Origin: Ardenticatenales bacterium
GTDB lineage: Bacteria > Chloroflexota > Anaerolineae > Promineifilales > Promineifilaceae
NCBI GenBank assembly: GCA_020634515.1
Contig: JACKBL010000001.1
Location: 806,001-870,000 of the forward strand
Length of the DNA: 64,000 nt
Direction of reading: 5' to 3'
Part shown: one piece after another, positions 51,085 through 59,853 of the stretch
Layout: each line of letters begins with the position of its first letter
Numbering within the stretch: the first letter of the stretch is position 1
The notes under the pieces: generated by a model
What the model was told of the DNA's origin: nothing
The model's input: only the letters and a program-made list of their open reading frames with translations
Database searches by the model: none
Program-made: the position numbers and the translations under genes

Positions 51085-52983
51085 TTATTGCGGTCGATTT
51101 TGGCGAATAAACGCCCGCGGATCGACATAGTCGCGGTCAATTCGGCCCTGATCCAGGCCGGGCCAATCACCTGGGTTGACAAACAGAGCTTCGGTGGGAC
51201 TGATGTCGAAGTGCAAATGGAAGGGGACCGGATTTTGTGGATCGCCTTGCCCAATGCGGCCAATGACGTGGCCGCGGCGCACCCGATCACCCGTCTGCAC
51301 GTCCATCCGCTCCAGGTGGGCGGAGCGGGAATAGACGCGCGGGCCACCCGGTGTTAAGGGATCGTGACGGATGACGACGAGGTTGCCCCAGGCCTCGCGG
51401 AATCCGGCAAATGTGACTTCCCCGCTGGCAACGGCGAAAACGGGCGCGTGGGCGTCGGCGTCGAAGTGGCCGGGGAGATTCAGATTGAGGTCCGCGCCTG
51501 TGTGCAGCACGGATTTGCCGCGCAGTGTGTAGAGCGAACCGTAAGGATTGACGTCCACCCACATGCCTGGCCATACCTGGGCACCGTGGCGTTCGGCATC
51601 CGTGCCGATGGGCGCGTCGAATCCGTCTGCGAGGAGGACGCCGGGTGTGCCTTCCACGACTTTGTGCCAGCGAATGCCGGCAAAACCCACCTCGCGCCCT
51701 TCTTCACCCGTAAAATTGGTGAGATTCACCTGGCCACTGGATGGGTTGTTGGCGTCCAGCTCAAAAATACCCAGCGACACCCAGACATCGGAGAAACGCT
51801 GTTGGTTGACGTCCACAGGGACCGGCTGGTTCTCACCGACGACGCCGTGGACGTAGTAGCGGGCGCGGCGAGTGGTGGCGTGCAGGCCAGGGATCCAGGC
51901 GCTGACGTTGTATTTGCCAGACGTGGTAATGTCGGGCATCCAGATGGCCCAAACGCTGCTGGGCGTGCTGCCGACGCTCCGGGCGAATTTCATGCTCTGG
52001 CCCAGGCGCGTGAAGGGTGTGAATCCGGCTTTGGGGAATTGGGTGTGCAGGCCGTCGAAGTAGCCAGGTTCGCCAACGTTGATAACTAGCTCTTCTTCCT
52101 GTTCGATAAAGGGGAGGCCGCTGTCGCTTGGATTGGTGGGATCGTAACGGAAGTTGGCGATGGCGTCCCACAGAGCCGTCCCTCCGACGCGGGTGTTGCC
52201 CGGATCGTTGAAGGCATGTTCCCAGCTCCAGAAGTTGACGGCGGGCAGGGCCAGGGTCTTGGCTTGCGTCAGGAAGCGTTCGATCTGGCGTGGGGTGGCG
52301 CTCCAGTAGGTGTTATCCGCCTGAGTTTCGCCATAGGCTGCGCCTGTGGGGATGAAGAGCTTACGGGGGAAGCGGTCTTTGTAGTCTTCGTAGGATTCGG
52401 TGAGGTTGGTGATGGCGTCTCCTTCTTTGCCGCCGAGCATTGCCCAGTAGATTTGGGGCATGGCGATATCGCACTCTTCCATGAAGGCGTCAAAGGGGAA
52501 GCCGGGTTGGAATTTGGGGAAGCGGTAGGTGCTGAGCGCGAGCAGGACGTCGTCACCCATTTCCTGGCGCAGGCTGCGGGTGAGGGCGCTGGCGCGTTTT
52601 CCGCCTTCGGTCGTGGACCATTTGTTGTTGCCGATGTTTTCCGCGTTGAGGACAAGGCCTTTGAGTCCGAACTGTTTGGCGCGGTCGGCGAAAACGCGGG
52701 CCTGGTCTTCGGGCATGGTACGTTGTCCGTAGACAAAGGAGAAGCCCCAGACGGTGATGTTTTCGGCTTTTAGGGCGTTGATCAGGTCTTGGGTGGCGCG
52801 TTCGCGGTGGCCGCCGGGGTCCTGATCGGGGATGGGGAAGGGGTCGCCCCCGTCCGCTATTTTGATGATGATGTGTTCGATGCCGGCATTTTTCGCCGTC
52901 CGTGCCGCTTCCGTAGCATTCATATTCATCCGCCGCAGCACTTCGTGCGCCCGCCAGACATACAATCCTTTTCCTGAAATCAT
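51085..52983 (-). CDS. Glycosidase-like TIM barrel fused to M23 peptidase
   Basis: 632-aa protein. Residues 1-300 resemble a TIM-barrel glycosidase of the GH18/DUF4015 kind: GIEHIIIKIADGGD, GLKGLVLNAENIGNN, ECDIAMPQIYWAML, LPAVNFWSWEHAF. Residues 320-480 form beta-rich modules (WAIWMPDITTSGKYNVSAW). The C-terminus is an M23 metallopeptidase: HTGADLNL (HxxxD) near 491, VFAVASGEVTFAG, and HLHFDI near 588. The start at 52983 has AAGGAG 9 nt upstream. No signal peptide is seen, which is odd for a cell-wall enzyme, so export may be non-classical or the role phage- or autolysis-like. The combination could cut both glycan and peptide. Confidence 0.75.
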   Translation of the reverse strand: MISGKGLYVWRAHEVLRRMNMNATEAARTAKNAGIEHIIIKIADGGDPFPIPDQDPGGHRERATQDLINALKAENITVWGFSFVYGQRTMPEDQARVFADRAKQFGLKGLVLNAENIGNNKWSTTEGGKRASALTRSLRQEMGDDVLLALSTYRFPKFQPGFPFDAFMEECDIAMPQIYWAMLGGKEGDAITNLTESYEDYKDRFPRKLFIPTGAAYGETQADNTYWSATPRQIERFLTQAKTLALPAVNFWSWEHAFNDPGNTRVGGTALWDAIANFRYDPTNPSDSGLPFIEQEEELVINVGEPGYFDGLHTQFPKAGFTPFTRLGQSMKFARSVGSTPSSVWAIWMPDITTSGKYNVSAWIPGLHATTRRARYYVHGVVGENQPVPVDVNQQRFSDVWVSLGIFELDANNPSSGQVNLTNFTGEEGREVGFAGIRWHKVVEGTPGVLLADGFDAPIGTDAERHGAQVWPGMWVDVNPYGSLYTLRGKSVLHTGADLNLNLPGHFDADAHAPVFAVASGEVTFAGFREAWGNLVVIRHDPLTPGGPRVYSRSAHLERMDVQTGDRVRRGHVIGRIGQGDPQNPVPFHLHFDISPTEALFVNPGDWPGLDQGRIDRDYVDPRAFIRQNRPQ

Positions 52984-53100
52984 TGCCCTCACTCCTTGAG
53001 ACCGGCAATGCGATCCTTGCCGATTTACCAGTCTCCACAACATGACTTGAGGCACGGCAGAATGCCGGCATTTCTGCCCACACTCAAACAGCCGCCGCAC

Positions 53101-53848
53101 AAGCTCTTGCCATGACGCTGCGCTTGATTGCTGACGTTTTGGCGGCGTGGAGACACTCGCTCGTCGAAGCCATCGTCAGCCAGACGTATCACCTTATATC
53201 TAAAATACTTGTCAAAATGAAAGGGACCACTAGACATTTGTGCCGTTGATACACCCACCGGGGGATTGGGGGCGAACGAGCCGGCAACAAATGTCTGTGG
53301 GAAATTGCGGTTGCTCGATTGCCGCCACGGATCACCCAGAATTTGGGGGATAATCAGGTGGAAGGAGCCGCGAAGGTATTTCGCCTGAATAAATAAGGAA
53401 CGCTGCCTGACAGACATAGACTCTCTAATCGAAAAGTCTATCCACAAAGACTTAGTTTTCGCGTTAAGGTTCTGTCGTCAGGAAGGTTGCCTCAGACCTC
53501 AAACGGCAACGTTTGAGGCGCAGGCGGCGTGTTTGCCCCGCACAAACCAGGAATGTGCCTGGGGCGGATATACTGCATACTTTGGCGCAACAAACTCCCC
53601 GTGAAAAATGGCTGTGTGCCGAATTCTTCAAAAAAACCTAAATGTGCTTGCGCCACAGAACACTTCTTCAAACGCCGTAGCGGTAGCAGAAAGGATTAAT
53701 TCCTGCTACCGGGGTGCTTTCCGAAAACACCCTGCCCATCGACCCTTTCCGAAGTACATGGAATTATTATACTCCTATAGCGGTGGAAAGAGTAGGGGGG
53801 AGAGAAACGGAAATCAATTGCCCGTCTCCGCTCCTTACTTAGGCTTTT
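53101..53848. other. Intergenic stretch without a supported gene
   Basis: About 750 nt with uneven composition. A hairpin with arms GGTAGCAG (53682-53689) and CTGCTACC (53703-53710) is present. A minus-strand open frame (53447-53025) runs into the upstream end of the next gene and matches nothing I recognise; it may be gene debris. Confidence 0.5.
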
Positions 53849-53945
53849 TCGGAATTTGAATGGTCCTATTCCATACCGCAAAAGCCGCAGGCCAATCCAG
53901 AGAATCGCGCCTTTTCCGGATCGATATTTTTCTGGGTTGGCCTTA
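53849..53945 (-). repeat. Repeat family D, copy 2 (inverted)
   Basis: Reverse complement of the element at 26470-26575: GGAATTTGAATGGTCCTATT, then CAGGCCAATCCAGAGAATCG and GATCGATATTTTTCTGGGTT. Its end overlaps the stop codon of ftsK, so the element supplied or adjoins the ftsK terminus. Confidence 0.8.
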
Positions 53946-56120
53946 ATCCGACTGCTCCTCCAGATAACGCTCCAGGGCGTCTCCGTCGTCTTCGTTGACG
54001 AGACTTCGCCGCGTGCGTCCCCCCTGTTTCGGGTCTTCCACCATTCCCATCTCATACAACGCTTCCATGAGACGCGCCGCGCGCGGGTAGCCCACGCGCA
54101 ACTTGCGCTGCAACAGCGAGGCGGAAACCGTATCGTGTTCCTGGGCGAAAGCCACGGCCTGTTCTAGCAAGTCATCCGTCTGTCCAATCACCTGCATCCG
54201 CGCCAGCACAGCCTCCCACGGCGCGGTCCCCGCATCATAATCTGGCAGAACCCGCCGCCAATGCGCCACGATGGCATCAATCTCATCGTCGGCTACGTAG
54301 CATCCCTGAATGCGCTGAGGCGCGCTGGCATCAGGGGAAAGGAACAGCATGTCACCGCGCCCCAGCAGATGCTCTGCTCCTACACTGTCTAAGACCACGC
54401 GCGAGTCCGTGGTGGAGGCCACGGAAAAGGCGATGCGGGCGGGGAAGTTGGCCTTGATCAGGCCTGTGATCACGTCCGTGGAGGGGCGCTGCGTGGCGAC
54501 GACGAGATGGATGCCCGTGGCGCGGGCCATTTGCGCCAGGCGACAGAGGGTGCGCTCCACGTCGCTGGGATACATGGCCATCAGGTCGGCCAATTCGTCA
54601 ATAAAAACGGCCATGTATGGCAGCGGCTGCACGTCCGGGCGGCGGCTGACCCGCTCGTTGTAGACGGTGATGTTGCGCGCGCCCAGTTCCGCGAACATCT
54701 GGTAACGTTGATCCATTTCCGCCGTCAGCCAGCGCAAGACGCCGATGACGCGCTCGTGGTCCGTTTCGACGTTGCCCAACAGGTGGGGGAGGCCGTTGTA
54801 GCGGGAGAGTTCGACTTTTTTAGGGTCGATGAGGACGATCTTCAAGCGGTCGGGCGGGTTGTTGAAGACCAGGGTGCTGATCAAGCTGCCCAGACAGACG
54901 GATTTGCCGGAGCCGGTTGTGCCGGCAATCAACAAATGTGGCAGTCGTCCCAGGTCCGTGGCTACCGCCGTCCCCGACACATCTCGCCCCAACGCCACCG
55001 CCAGCGGACTCTTCAGCCGACGAAACGCATCCGACTCCAGCACCGCCCGCAGCCGTACCGCGCTGATGTCCATGTTCGGCACTTCGATGCCGACCACGCT
55101 GCGCCCGGGCACGGGCGCTTCAATGCGCAGCCGTGGCACTTTCAGCGCCAACGCCAGGTCCTTGTTCAGCGCCGCAATCTGTCCCACGCGCACCTTTTGC
55201 TGATGCGGCTCCCCATCCGGGCCGTTGCGCTCGATATAGCCCGGCGTGACCCCAAACTGCGTCACCGCCGGACCTTGCCGCACGGTTGTCACTTTGGCCG
55301 GCAAACCAAAATCCATCAGCGTCTGTTCAATAGTGCGCGATTTCTGCGTAATCTCCTGTGGACTGACGGCCGTTTCCTTACCCACTTGCAGCAGCGACAG
55401 TGGCGGCAGCATGGCCGGGCGCGGCGGCGGTGGTGGCGGAACGACCACCGGCGGCGGCGCTTCCGCGGGTTGCGCCGATGGTGGCGTCGTCACCTGTTTT
55501 GCCGCGCGCATCGCCGCTGCCTGTGCTTCTAACTGTCGCGCCCACTCATGCAGCCGCGTGGAGGCCAGCGTCAGCCAGCGCACGCCATCGTTCCAGGTCA
55601 CTCTGGCGACCAGGGCGACGCCTACCAGCAGCAGCGTCACCTGTAACCCATCGGTGAGAATGGGGCCGAGAAACGCCAGCAGTGGCTCCGAAAGCGCCCA
55701 ACCAATCAATCCGCCCCCTTTGCCCCCAAACGCGCCCGCCAATCCCGCGCCGCTGAGTTGGTGCGTCAGGGCCAGCGCGGAAAGCAGCACCAGTTCCGTG
55801 CCAATGACCTGCGTTGGCCGTACGCGATAGGGGCGGGAGACCTGGCGCAGGGCAATATGCACGCCCAGGGCTATGAGGGTTAAGGCCAATGGGTAGGCTC
55901 CCCATCCGGCCAGCAGGCGAAGCTGGCCGCTGATCCAGTTTAGTGGCGCGGAGCGGGTGAGGTGCAGCAGGCTGAGCAGAATGAGCAGCCCGGCCAGGGC
56001 GCAGAGCAGCCCGACCAGTTCAATGCGCCACGGCAACAGCATGGTGATCAATCGCTCGTCCCAGGTGGAAGTGGGGGGCGTGGTGGATGGTTTGTTGGCG
56101 GAGGGTTTGGACCCGGCCAT
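53943..56120 (-). CDS. ftsK: DNA translocase FtsK/SpoIIIE
   Basis: 725-aa chromosome translocase. Four to five hydrophobic segments (residues 30-180) anchor it at the septum; a Pro-rich linker (around PPPVVVPPPPPPRPAM) follows. The motor has the FtsK alpha domain, Walker A IAGTTGSGKSVCLGSL near 400, Walker B YMAVFIDELADLM and RPSTDVITGLIKANFPARI. The C-terminal winged-helix gamma domain (SASLLQRKLRVGYPRAARLM) would read KOPS-type sites. ATG 56120 (MAGSKPSANK) is preferred to an ATG 33 nt upstream within a TGCCGGCA-rich leader. A TATAAT lies about 55 nt upstream. Confidence 0.94.
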   Translation of the reverse strand: MAGSKPSANKPSTTPPTSTWDERLITMLLPWRIELVGLLCALAGLLILLSLLHLTRSAPLNWISGQLRLLAGWGAYPLALTLIALGVHIALRQVSRPYRVRPTQVIGTELVLLSALALTHQLSGAGLAGAFGGKGGGLIGWALSEPLLAFLGPILTDGLQVTLLLVGVALVARVTWNDGVRWLTLASTRLHEWARQLEAQAAAMRAAKQVTTPPSAQPAEAPPPVVVPPPPPPRPAMLPPLSLLQVGKETAVSPQEITQKSRTIEQTLMDFGLPAKVTTVRQGPAVTQFGVTPGYIERNGPDGEPHQQKVRVGQIAALNKDLALALKVPRLRIEAPVPGRSVVGIEVPNMDISAVRLRAVLESDAFRRLKSPLAVALGRDVSGTAVATDLGRLPHLLIAGTTGSGKSVCLGSLISTLVFNNPPDRLKIVLIDPKKVELSRYNGLPHLLGNVETDHERVIGVLRWLTAEMDQRYQMFAELGARNITVYNERVSRRPDVQPLPYMAVFIDELADLMAMYPSDVERTLCRLAQMARATGIHLVVATQRPSTDVITGLIKANFPARIAFSVASTTDSRVVLDSVGAEHLLGRGDMLFLSPDASAPQRIQGCYVADDEIDAIVAHWRRVLPDYDAGTAPWEAVLARMQVIGQTDDLLEQAVAFAQEHDTVSASLLQRKLRVGYPRAARLMEALYEMGMVEDPKQGGRTRRSLVNEDDGDALERYLEEQSD

Positions 56121-56221
56121 GTGGTACGGTCTCCATCTTGTTGTTGCCGGCATATGCCGGCAGAACGCATGAGCTTATTATAACATATGCCGGCAAAAAC
56201 AGACTTCGGCGGCGTGCAAAC

Positions 56222-56258
56222 AAAAAAGAGCGGCTCAGGTATGACCTGAACCGCTCTT
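56222..56258 (-). terminator. Terminator between the CBM48 gene and ftsK
   Basis: A 15-bp stem with one mismatch (arms AAGAGCGGCTCAGGT and ACCTGAACCGCTCTT, 56226-56258) is followed on the minus strand by TTTTTTG. It would end transcription from the CBM48 gene. Confidence 0.8.
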
Positions 56259-56319
56259 CACGTAGGGGAAGGTTTCACGCAATGAATGCGTTAGTGTGAC
56301 TATACAGGTCATCTGCCCA

Positions 56320-56399
56320 GATTGGACCAATTTGCTCTGGTTGAATCTTATTGATGTCTACAAAATTGGTCCAATCTCTCGGAGACGTGAATAGTTACG
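56320..56399. repeat. Repeat family C, copy 3
   Basis: AGATTGGACCAATTT and AAATTGGTCCAATCT arms around a 25-nt centre, then the tail CTCGGAGACGTGAATAGTTAC. It ends at the CBM48 gene stop codon. Confidence 0.85.
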
Positions 56400-56401
56400 C
56401 G

Positions 56402-56698
56402 TTAGTTACTATAGGTGAAGACGACGCCGTTGTCGCCGCCATGCTCGTTAGGACGGTAGGCATCGGCGGCTTCGTCGTTGTACCAGGAAACGCCATCAAC
56501 CAGGTAGCGGAACTGGTATTCGCCGCCCTTGGGCAGACGGACTTTGGCGCGGAACGCCCCGGCCTTGTTCTGGGTCATGGGGATGGGATTCCAGCCGTTT
56601 TGTTCGCAGACGAGGACGACCTGGTCCGCGTCTTCCGGCGTAAATTGGAAGGTGACTTCGCATTCGTCCTTGGTCTTGAAGAATCGTTTTTGCAGCAT
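56402..56698 (-). CDS. Small CBM48 (AMPK/isoamylase N-terminal-like) protein
   Basis: 98-aa stand-alone glycogen-binding-type domain. Conserved positions are EVTFQFTPEDADQVVLVCEQ, NGWNPIPM, GAFRAKVRLPKGGEYQFRYL and VDGVSWYNDEAADAYRPNEH followed by GGDNGVV. Such domains bind alpha-glucans and usually occur fused to branching enzymes or kinases; small free versions are common in Chloroflexota and related groups. AAGGAGG 5 nt before the ATG at 56698 fixes the start. A terminator and family C repeat follow. Confidence 0.88.
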   Translation of the reverse strand: MLQKRFFKTKDECEVTFQFTPEDADQVVLVCEQNGWNPIPMTQNKAGAFRAKVRLPKGGEYQFRYLVDGVSWYNDEAADAYRPNEHGGDNGVVFTYSN

Positions 56699-56967
56699 GG
56701 TAACCTCCTTGAGGTAATCATTGTGATTGTCGTTGAATAGATGCCGGCATTTACAAACACCAACAGCCCCTGCCAGCCTCATTTTTCGCATCAAGCCACG
56801 ACGCCCATGCGTCATGGGCAAAACAGCGGCTGATTATAAAAAGAATCCCCCCCCTGTCAAATCCTCGGATAAATCCATGAATACCAGATGAGTGACTCCA
56901 GGAAACCAGGAAAGAACCAATCGGAAAAAGCCTTACGCTTGCCCTGGTTCAGTGTTAAAATTTGCCC

Positions 56968-57720
56968 ATGAATACTCGAAAACCGCCTCCCTTATCCGCC
57001 CCTGTGCGCGCTTTGCTCTCGTTGCTGCTGCCCCTGTTGGTCGCCGCGTTCCTCGCGGGTCTGTCTGGCCTGCCGCGCACGGGCGCGGACCCGCGCGCGC
57101 GTGGCGTGCTTGTTCTCGGTGGCATCGGCCTGACGAGTTGGCTGTTGGCGCTGTTCTGGTATGGTCTGGCGGGGGTTGGATTGCGTGGGAGGAGGCCGTT
57201 GTATGCCGGCATCGGCTTCGCCACCCTCGGCTGGTTAATCCTCCTCGCCGCCCGCTTCCTCCTCATCCCCAGCGCCCAACTCACCAACGCCGACGCCGGC
57301 CGCACCTTCTTCTACCTCCTCGTCTTCGAAAGCCTCTGCACCCAACTCTGGACCTTCGGCATCCTCTTCTGCGGCGTCGCCGACTGGCGCGGCCCCCTCA
57401 CCGGCACACTTGCCGCCGGCGTCGTCTTCGGCCTCAGTGGCAGTCTCCTCTTTGGTGAATCCGTCCTCACCGGCGCGCTCCCCCTCCTCTTCTTCCTCGT
57501 TTGGGGCTTCCTTTATGGCCTCATCCGCCTGCGCACCGGCAGCCTCCTGGGCACCGTCGTCATCCAGGCCCTGCAAAGCTTCACCACCTGGCATATTCTC
57601 GTCCCCCGCCTCCCCGCCGATCCCAAATACTACAGCCAGTTCTACCTGGTTAGCAGCTTCCTCTTGGCCATCCTTATCTGGCGGCTGTGGCCCAAACGGA
57701 AGGAGGATTATCGTGTCTGA
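56968..57720 (+). CDS. CPBP/CAAX-protease-like membrane protein, degenerate active site
   Basis: 250-aa membrane protein with six to eight hydrophobic segments. The second half follows the CPBP (Abi) intramembrane protease pattern: VFESLCTQLWTFGILF in the place of EExxxR, AGVVFGLSGSLLFG in the place of FxxxH, and GFLYGLIRLRTGSLLGTVVI in the usual last position. The catalytic EE, Arg and His are not conserved, so it may be inactive or have another role. ATG 56968 follows TAAAAT by 6 nt (leaderless). Its last 8 nt overlap the next gene. Confidence 0.6.
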   Translation: MNTRKPPPLSAPVRALLSLLLPLLVAAFLAGLSGLPRTGADPRARGVLVLGGIGLTSWLLALFWYGLAGVGLRGRRPLYAGIGFATLGWLILLAARFLLIPSAQLTNADAGRTFFYLLVFESLCTQLWTFGILFCGVADWRGPLTGTLAAGVVFGLSGSLLFGESVLTGALPLLFFLVWGFLYGLIRLRTGSLLGTVVIQALQSFTTWHILVPRLPADPKYYSQFYLVSSFLLAILIWRLWPKRKEDYRV

Positions 57721-58612
57721 ACTTGTCGTTACCCTGGACAATCGCGTTCGCCTCGTGGGCGCGGTGCTGGCCGGCAGCCACTGGCCGCAAATGGAACAGG
57801 CGCAAACCGTCCACGCCGTTCATCCGCAGGCGAAACGGACACGCCAGTTTGTCGCCGCCCATGCGCGGCATCCCGCTATTCAACTTGCCAACGCCGCCCT
57901 GGATGCGCGTGTTCCCGTGGCCGACCTGTTCGCCGCCGCCCTGAACGCCGCCTGGCCCACGTTTACCCCCACTGGTCCCTTGCCCGCAACCTTCGCCGCC
58001 GCGGAATGGACGGAGGCGCTGGCCGATTTCTACGTGGACACGGCCATCGCCGCCTTTTTCTGGGCCGACCATGCCGCCCCCTGGGAAGAAGCATTACGGG
58101 ATTTGCGCGCCATCCACCACGACAGCCCACTGCCTGCCTTCCTTGCGCGACTTGTGGGACATCCGCTTGATGCCGGCATTCACCTCACCCCCAACCTCGC
58201 CTACCCCGCGCTGCAAGCCATCCTCACCCCAACCCCCGCCGCCCTCACCTTCATCCTCCCCCCGCCCAAAGCCGTCGGCGAATCCGCCCCCTGGCCCTAC
58301 CGCGAGGGCGCGGACTGGGTGCTGGCGGAAACGTGTTACCATCTTTGCGCCCACTTCCTCCAACCCGCCCTGGCCGACCTCGCCTCGGCGGAGCAAGCCG
58401 CCCTGCTGCACGCCGTTGTCGCCGCCTTTCTCGCGCAGGCATCCGGCCCCGGCGACAGCCAGGCGTACATCGTCAGCAGCAAACGCCAGTTCAACCTGCC
58501 CCAACTCCCCCAACTCGTCGCCCAACTCCAATCCCACCTGGCCGCCCCCACCAACGTGCCGCTGCTGACGGCCCTCATTAACCATGCAACAATTCGCCCA
58601 TTCACCACATAA
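57713..58612 (+). CDS. Conserved protein of unknown function
   Basis: 299-aa protein starting with GTG at 57713 behind a perfect AGGAGG site (6 nt), overlapping the CPBP-like gene by 8 nt. It begins SELVVTLDNRVRLVGAVLAG and is rich in Ala and His. Motifs such as HARHPAIQLAN, ADFYVDTAIAAFFWADHAAP and ADWVLAETCYHLCAHFLQP suggest a helical soluble protein, possibly metal-binding through the repeated His residues. I do not recognise the family. Coupling with the CPBP-like gene suggests they act together; the hydratase gene follows 18 nt later. Confidence 0.75.
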   Translation: MSELVVTLDNRVRLVGAVLAGSHWPQMEQAQTVHAVHPQAKRTRQFVAAHARHPAIQLANAALDARVPVADLFAAALNAAWPTFTPTGPLPATFAAAEWTEALADFYVDTAIAAFFWADHAAPWEEALRDLRAIHHDSPLPAFLARLVGHPLDAGIHLTPNLAYPALQAILTPTPAALTFILPPPKAVGESAPWPYREGADWVLAETCYHLCAHFLQPALADLASAEQAALLHAVVAAFLAQASGPGDSQAYIVSSKRQFNLPQLPQLVAQLQSHLAAPTNVPLLTALINHATIRPFTT

Positions 58613-58630
58613 TGATTGATGGAGACTCGC

Positions 58631-59404
58631 ATGACCTACGAACTCATTCTCACCCAAACTCACGACCGCGTGGGCGTGATCCAGTTTAACCGCCCCAAAG
58701 CATTGAATGCCCTCAATCGGGAGATGATGGCCGAAGTGATGGACGCGGCGGAAGCGTTTGACGCGGACGCGGCCATTGGCTGCATTGTCATCACGGGCAA
58801 CCAGCGCGCCTTCGCCGCCGGCGCGGACATCAAGGAAATGGCCGTAGCCACCCCCGTGACCATGCTGGACAACCCCTTTATTGACTACTGGGACCGCCTG
58901 CGCCGCATCAGCAAGCCGGTCGTCGCCGCCGTCTCCGGGTTCGCCCTCGGTGGCGGCTGCGAGCTGGCCATGGCCTGCGACATGATCATCGCCAGCGAGA
59001 CAGCCCAATTCGGCCAGCCGGAAATCAACCTGGGCGTCATCCCCGGCGCGGGGGGCACGCAACGCATGGCGCGCGCCGTGGGCAAGGCCCTGGCTATGGA
59101 AATCGTCCTCAATGGCCGCTTCCTCAGCGCGGAAGAAGCGGTGCGCTTTGGCCTGGCGAACAAAGTCGTGCCCGCCGAATCCTACCTGGAAGAAGCCATC
59201 CGCTTCGCCGCCCAAATCGCCGCCCGCGCCCCCGTCGCCCTGCGCCTGGGCAAAGAAGCCGTCAACGCCGCTTTCGAGACCACCCTGCAAACCGGCCTGG
59301 CCTACGAACGCCGCCTCTTCTACATGCTCTTCGCCACCGCCGACCAGAAAGAAGGCATGGACGCCTTTATTAACAAGCGCAAGGCGGAATGGCAGGGCAA
59401 GTGA
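58631..59404 (+). CDS. Enoyl-CoA hydratase/isomerase (crotonase family)
   Basis: 257-aa crotonase-fold enzyme, most likely a short-chain enoyl-CoA hydratase of beta-oxidation. Both catalytic glutamates are present: Glu111 in FALGGGCELAMACD and Glu131 in FGQPEINLGVIPGAGGTQR. The oxyanion-hole segment RAFAAGADIKEM and the C-terminal FSE-like DAFINKRKAEWQGK also match. ATG 58631 has GGAG 6 nt upstream; a nearby upstream ATG (58619) is less well placed. No other beta-oxidation gene lies in the window. Confidence 0.93.
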   Translation: MTYELILTQTHDRVGVIQFNRPKALNALNREMMAEVMDAAEAFDADAAIGCIVITGNQRAFAAGADIKEMAVATPVTMLDNPFIDYWDRLRRISKPVVAAVSGFALGGGCELAMACDMIIASETAQFGQPEINLGVIPGAGGTQRMARAVGKALAMEIVLNGRFLSAEEAVRFGLANKVVPAESYLEEAIRFAAQIAARAPVALRLGKEAVNAAFETTLQTGLAYERRLFYMLFATADQKEGMDAFINKRKAEWQGK

Positions 59405-59417
59405 GGAATAATTAATT

Positions 59418-59447
59418 GGGTGAATTCGTGAATGGGTGAATGGTTAA
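59418..59447 (+). repeat. Left arm of 30-bp inverted repeat bracketing the NACHT block
   Basis: Perfect inverted match, 30 of 30 bases, with 61924-61953. It begins GGGTGAATTCGTGAATGGGT. It lies 14 nt after the enoyl-CoA hydratase stop codon. Confidence 0.9.
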
Positions 59448-59559
59448 CGGGATGGCGCCTGGCATAAACGGGTAGAGCGGGTTGGCACCCCCCTACAGAT
59501 CAGCCTGCCAGGTTTTTTGCAGAGAAAATCTGGCAGGTTTACAATTTCAAGAATTCCCG

Positions 59560-59853
59560 TCAGTAAGCCACACGCTTTTCAGATTTCTCCGTTTCGGAAA
59601 AAGAAATCGCTTCCGATACGGCTGCCTGGCGTAAAGCCTCTTCTAAAAAATGGCGCAAGTTATTTTCGTCGCGAATGCCGGCATTCAACTCCGCCAAACC
59701 AAGCTCAATCGCTGAAACCAGATCAGAATCAGTCGAATGGGGATCAATGAGCAGCAAAGGCAATCTGGCAACGTACCAATCTTCGAGTTCTTCAATGGTA
59801 ATAGCATTCTCGATAAATTGAACGATTTTTCTTCTCAATTTGGACGATAACAT
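59560..59853 (-). CDS. Small protein of unknown function, divergent from next gene
   Basis: 97-aa acidic helical protein: MLSSKLRRKIVQFIENAITI, LEDWYVARLPLLLIDPHSTD, VSAIELGLAELNAG. It resembles small conserved proteins found in polymorphic toxin or immunity-type settings, but I cannot name a family. The ATG is the reverse complement of the neighbour's ATG within one CATG (59851-59854), so the two genes have no separate leader. It lies within the block bracketed by 30-bp inverted repeats. Confidence 0.55.
   Translation of the reverse strand: MLSSKLRRKIVQFIENAITIEELEDWYVARLPLLLIDPHSTDSDLVSAIELGLAELNAGIRDENNLRHFLEEALRQAAVSEAISFSETEKSEKRVAY

Noticed and set aside
53025..53447. Minus-strand 140-codon open frame
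   Set aside because: It overlaps the start region of the M23 fusion gene, has no ribosome site and no recognisable domain.
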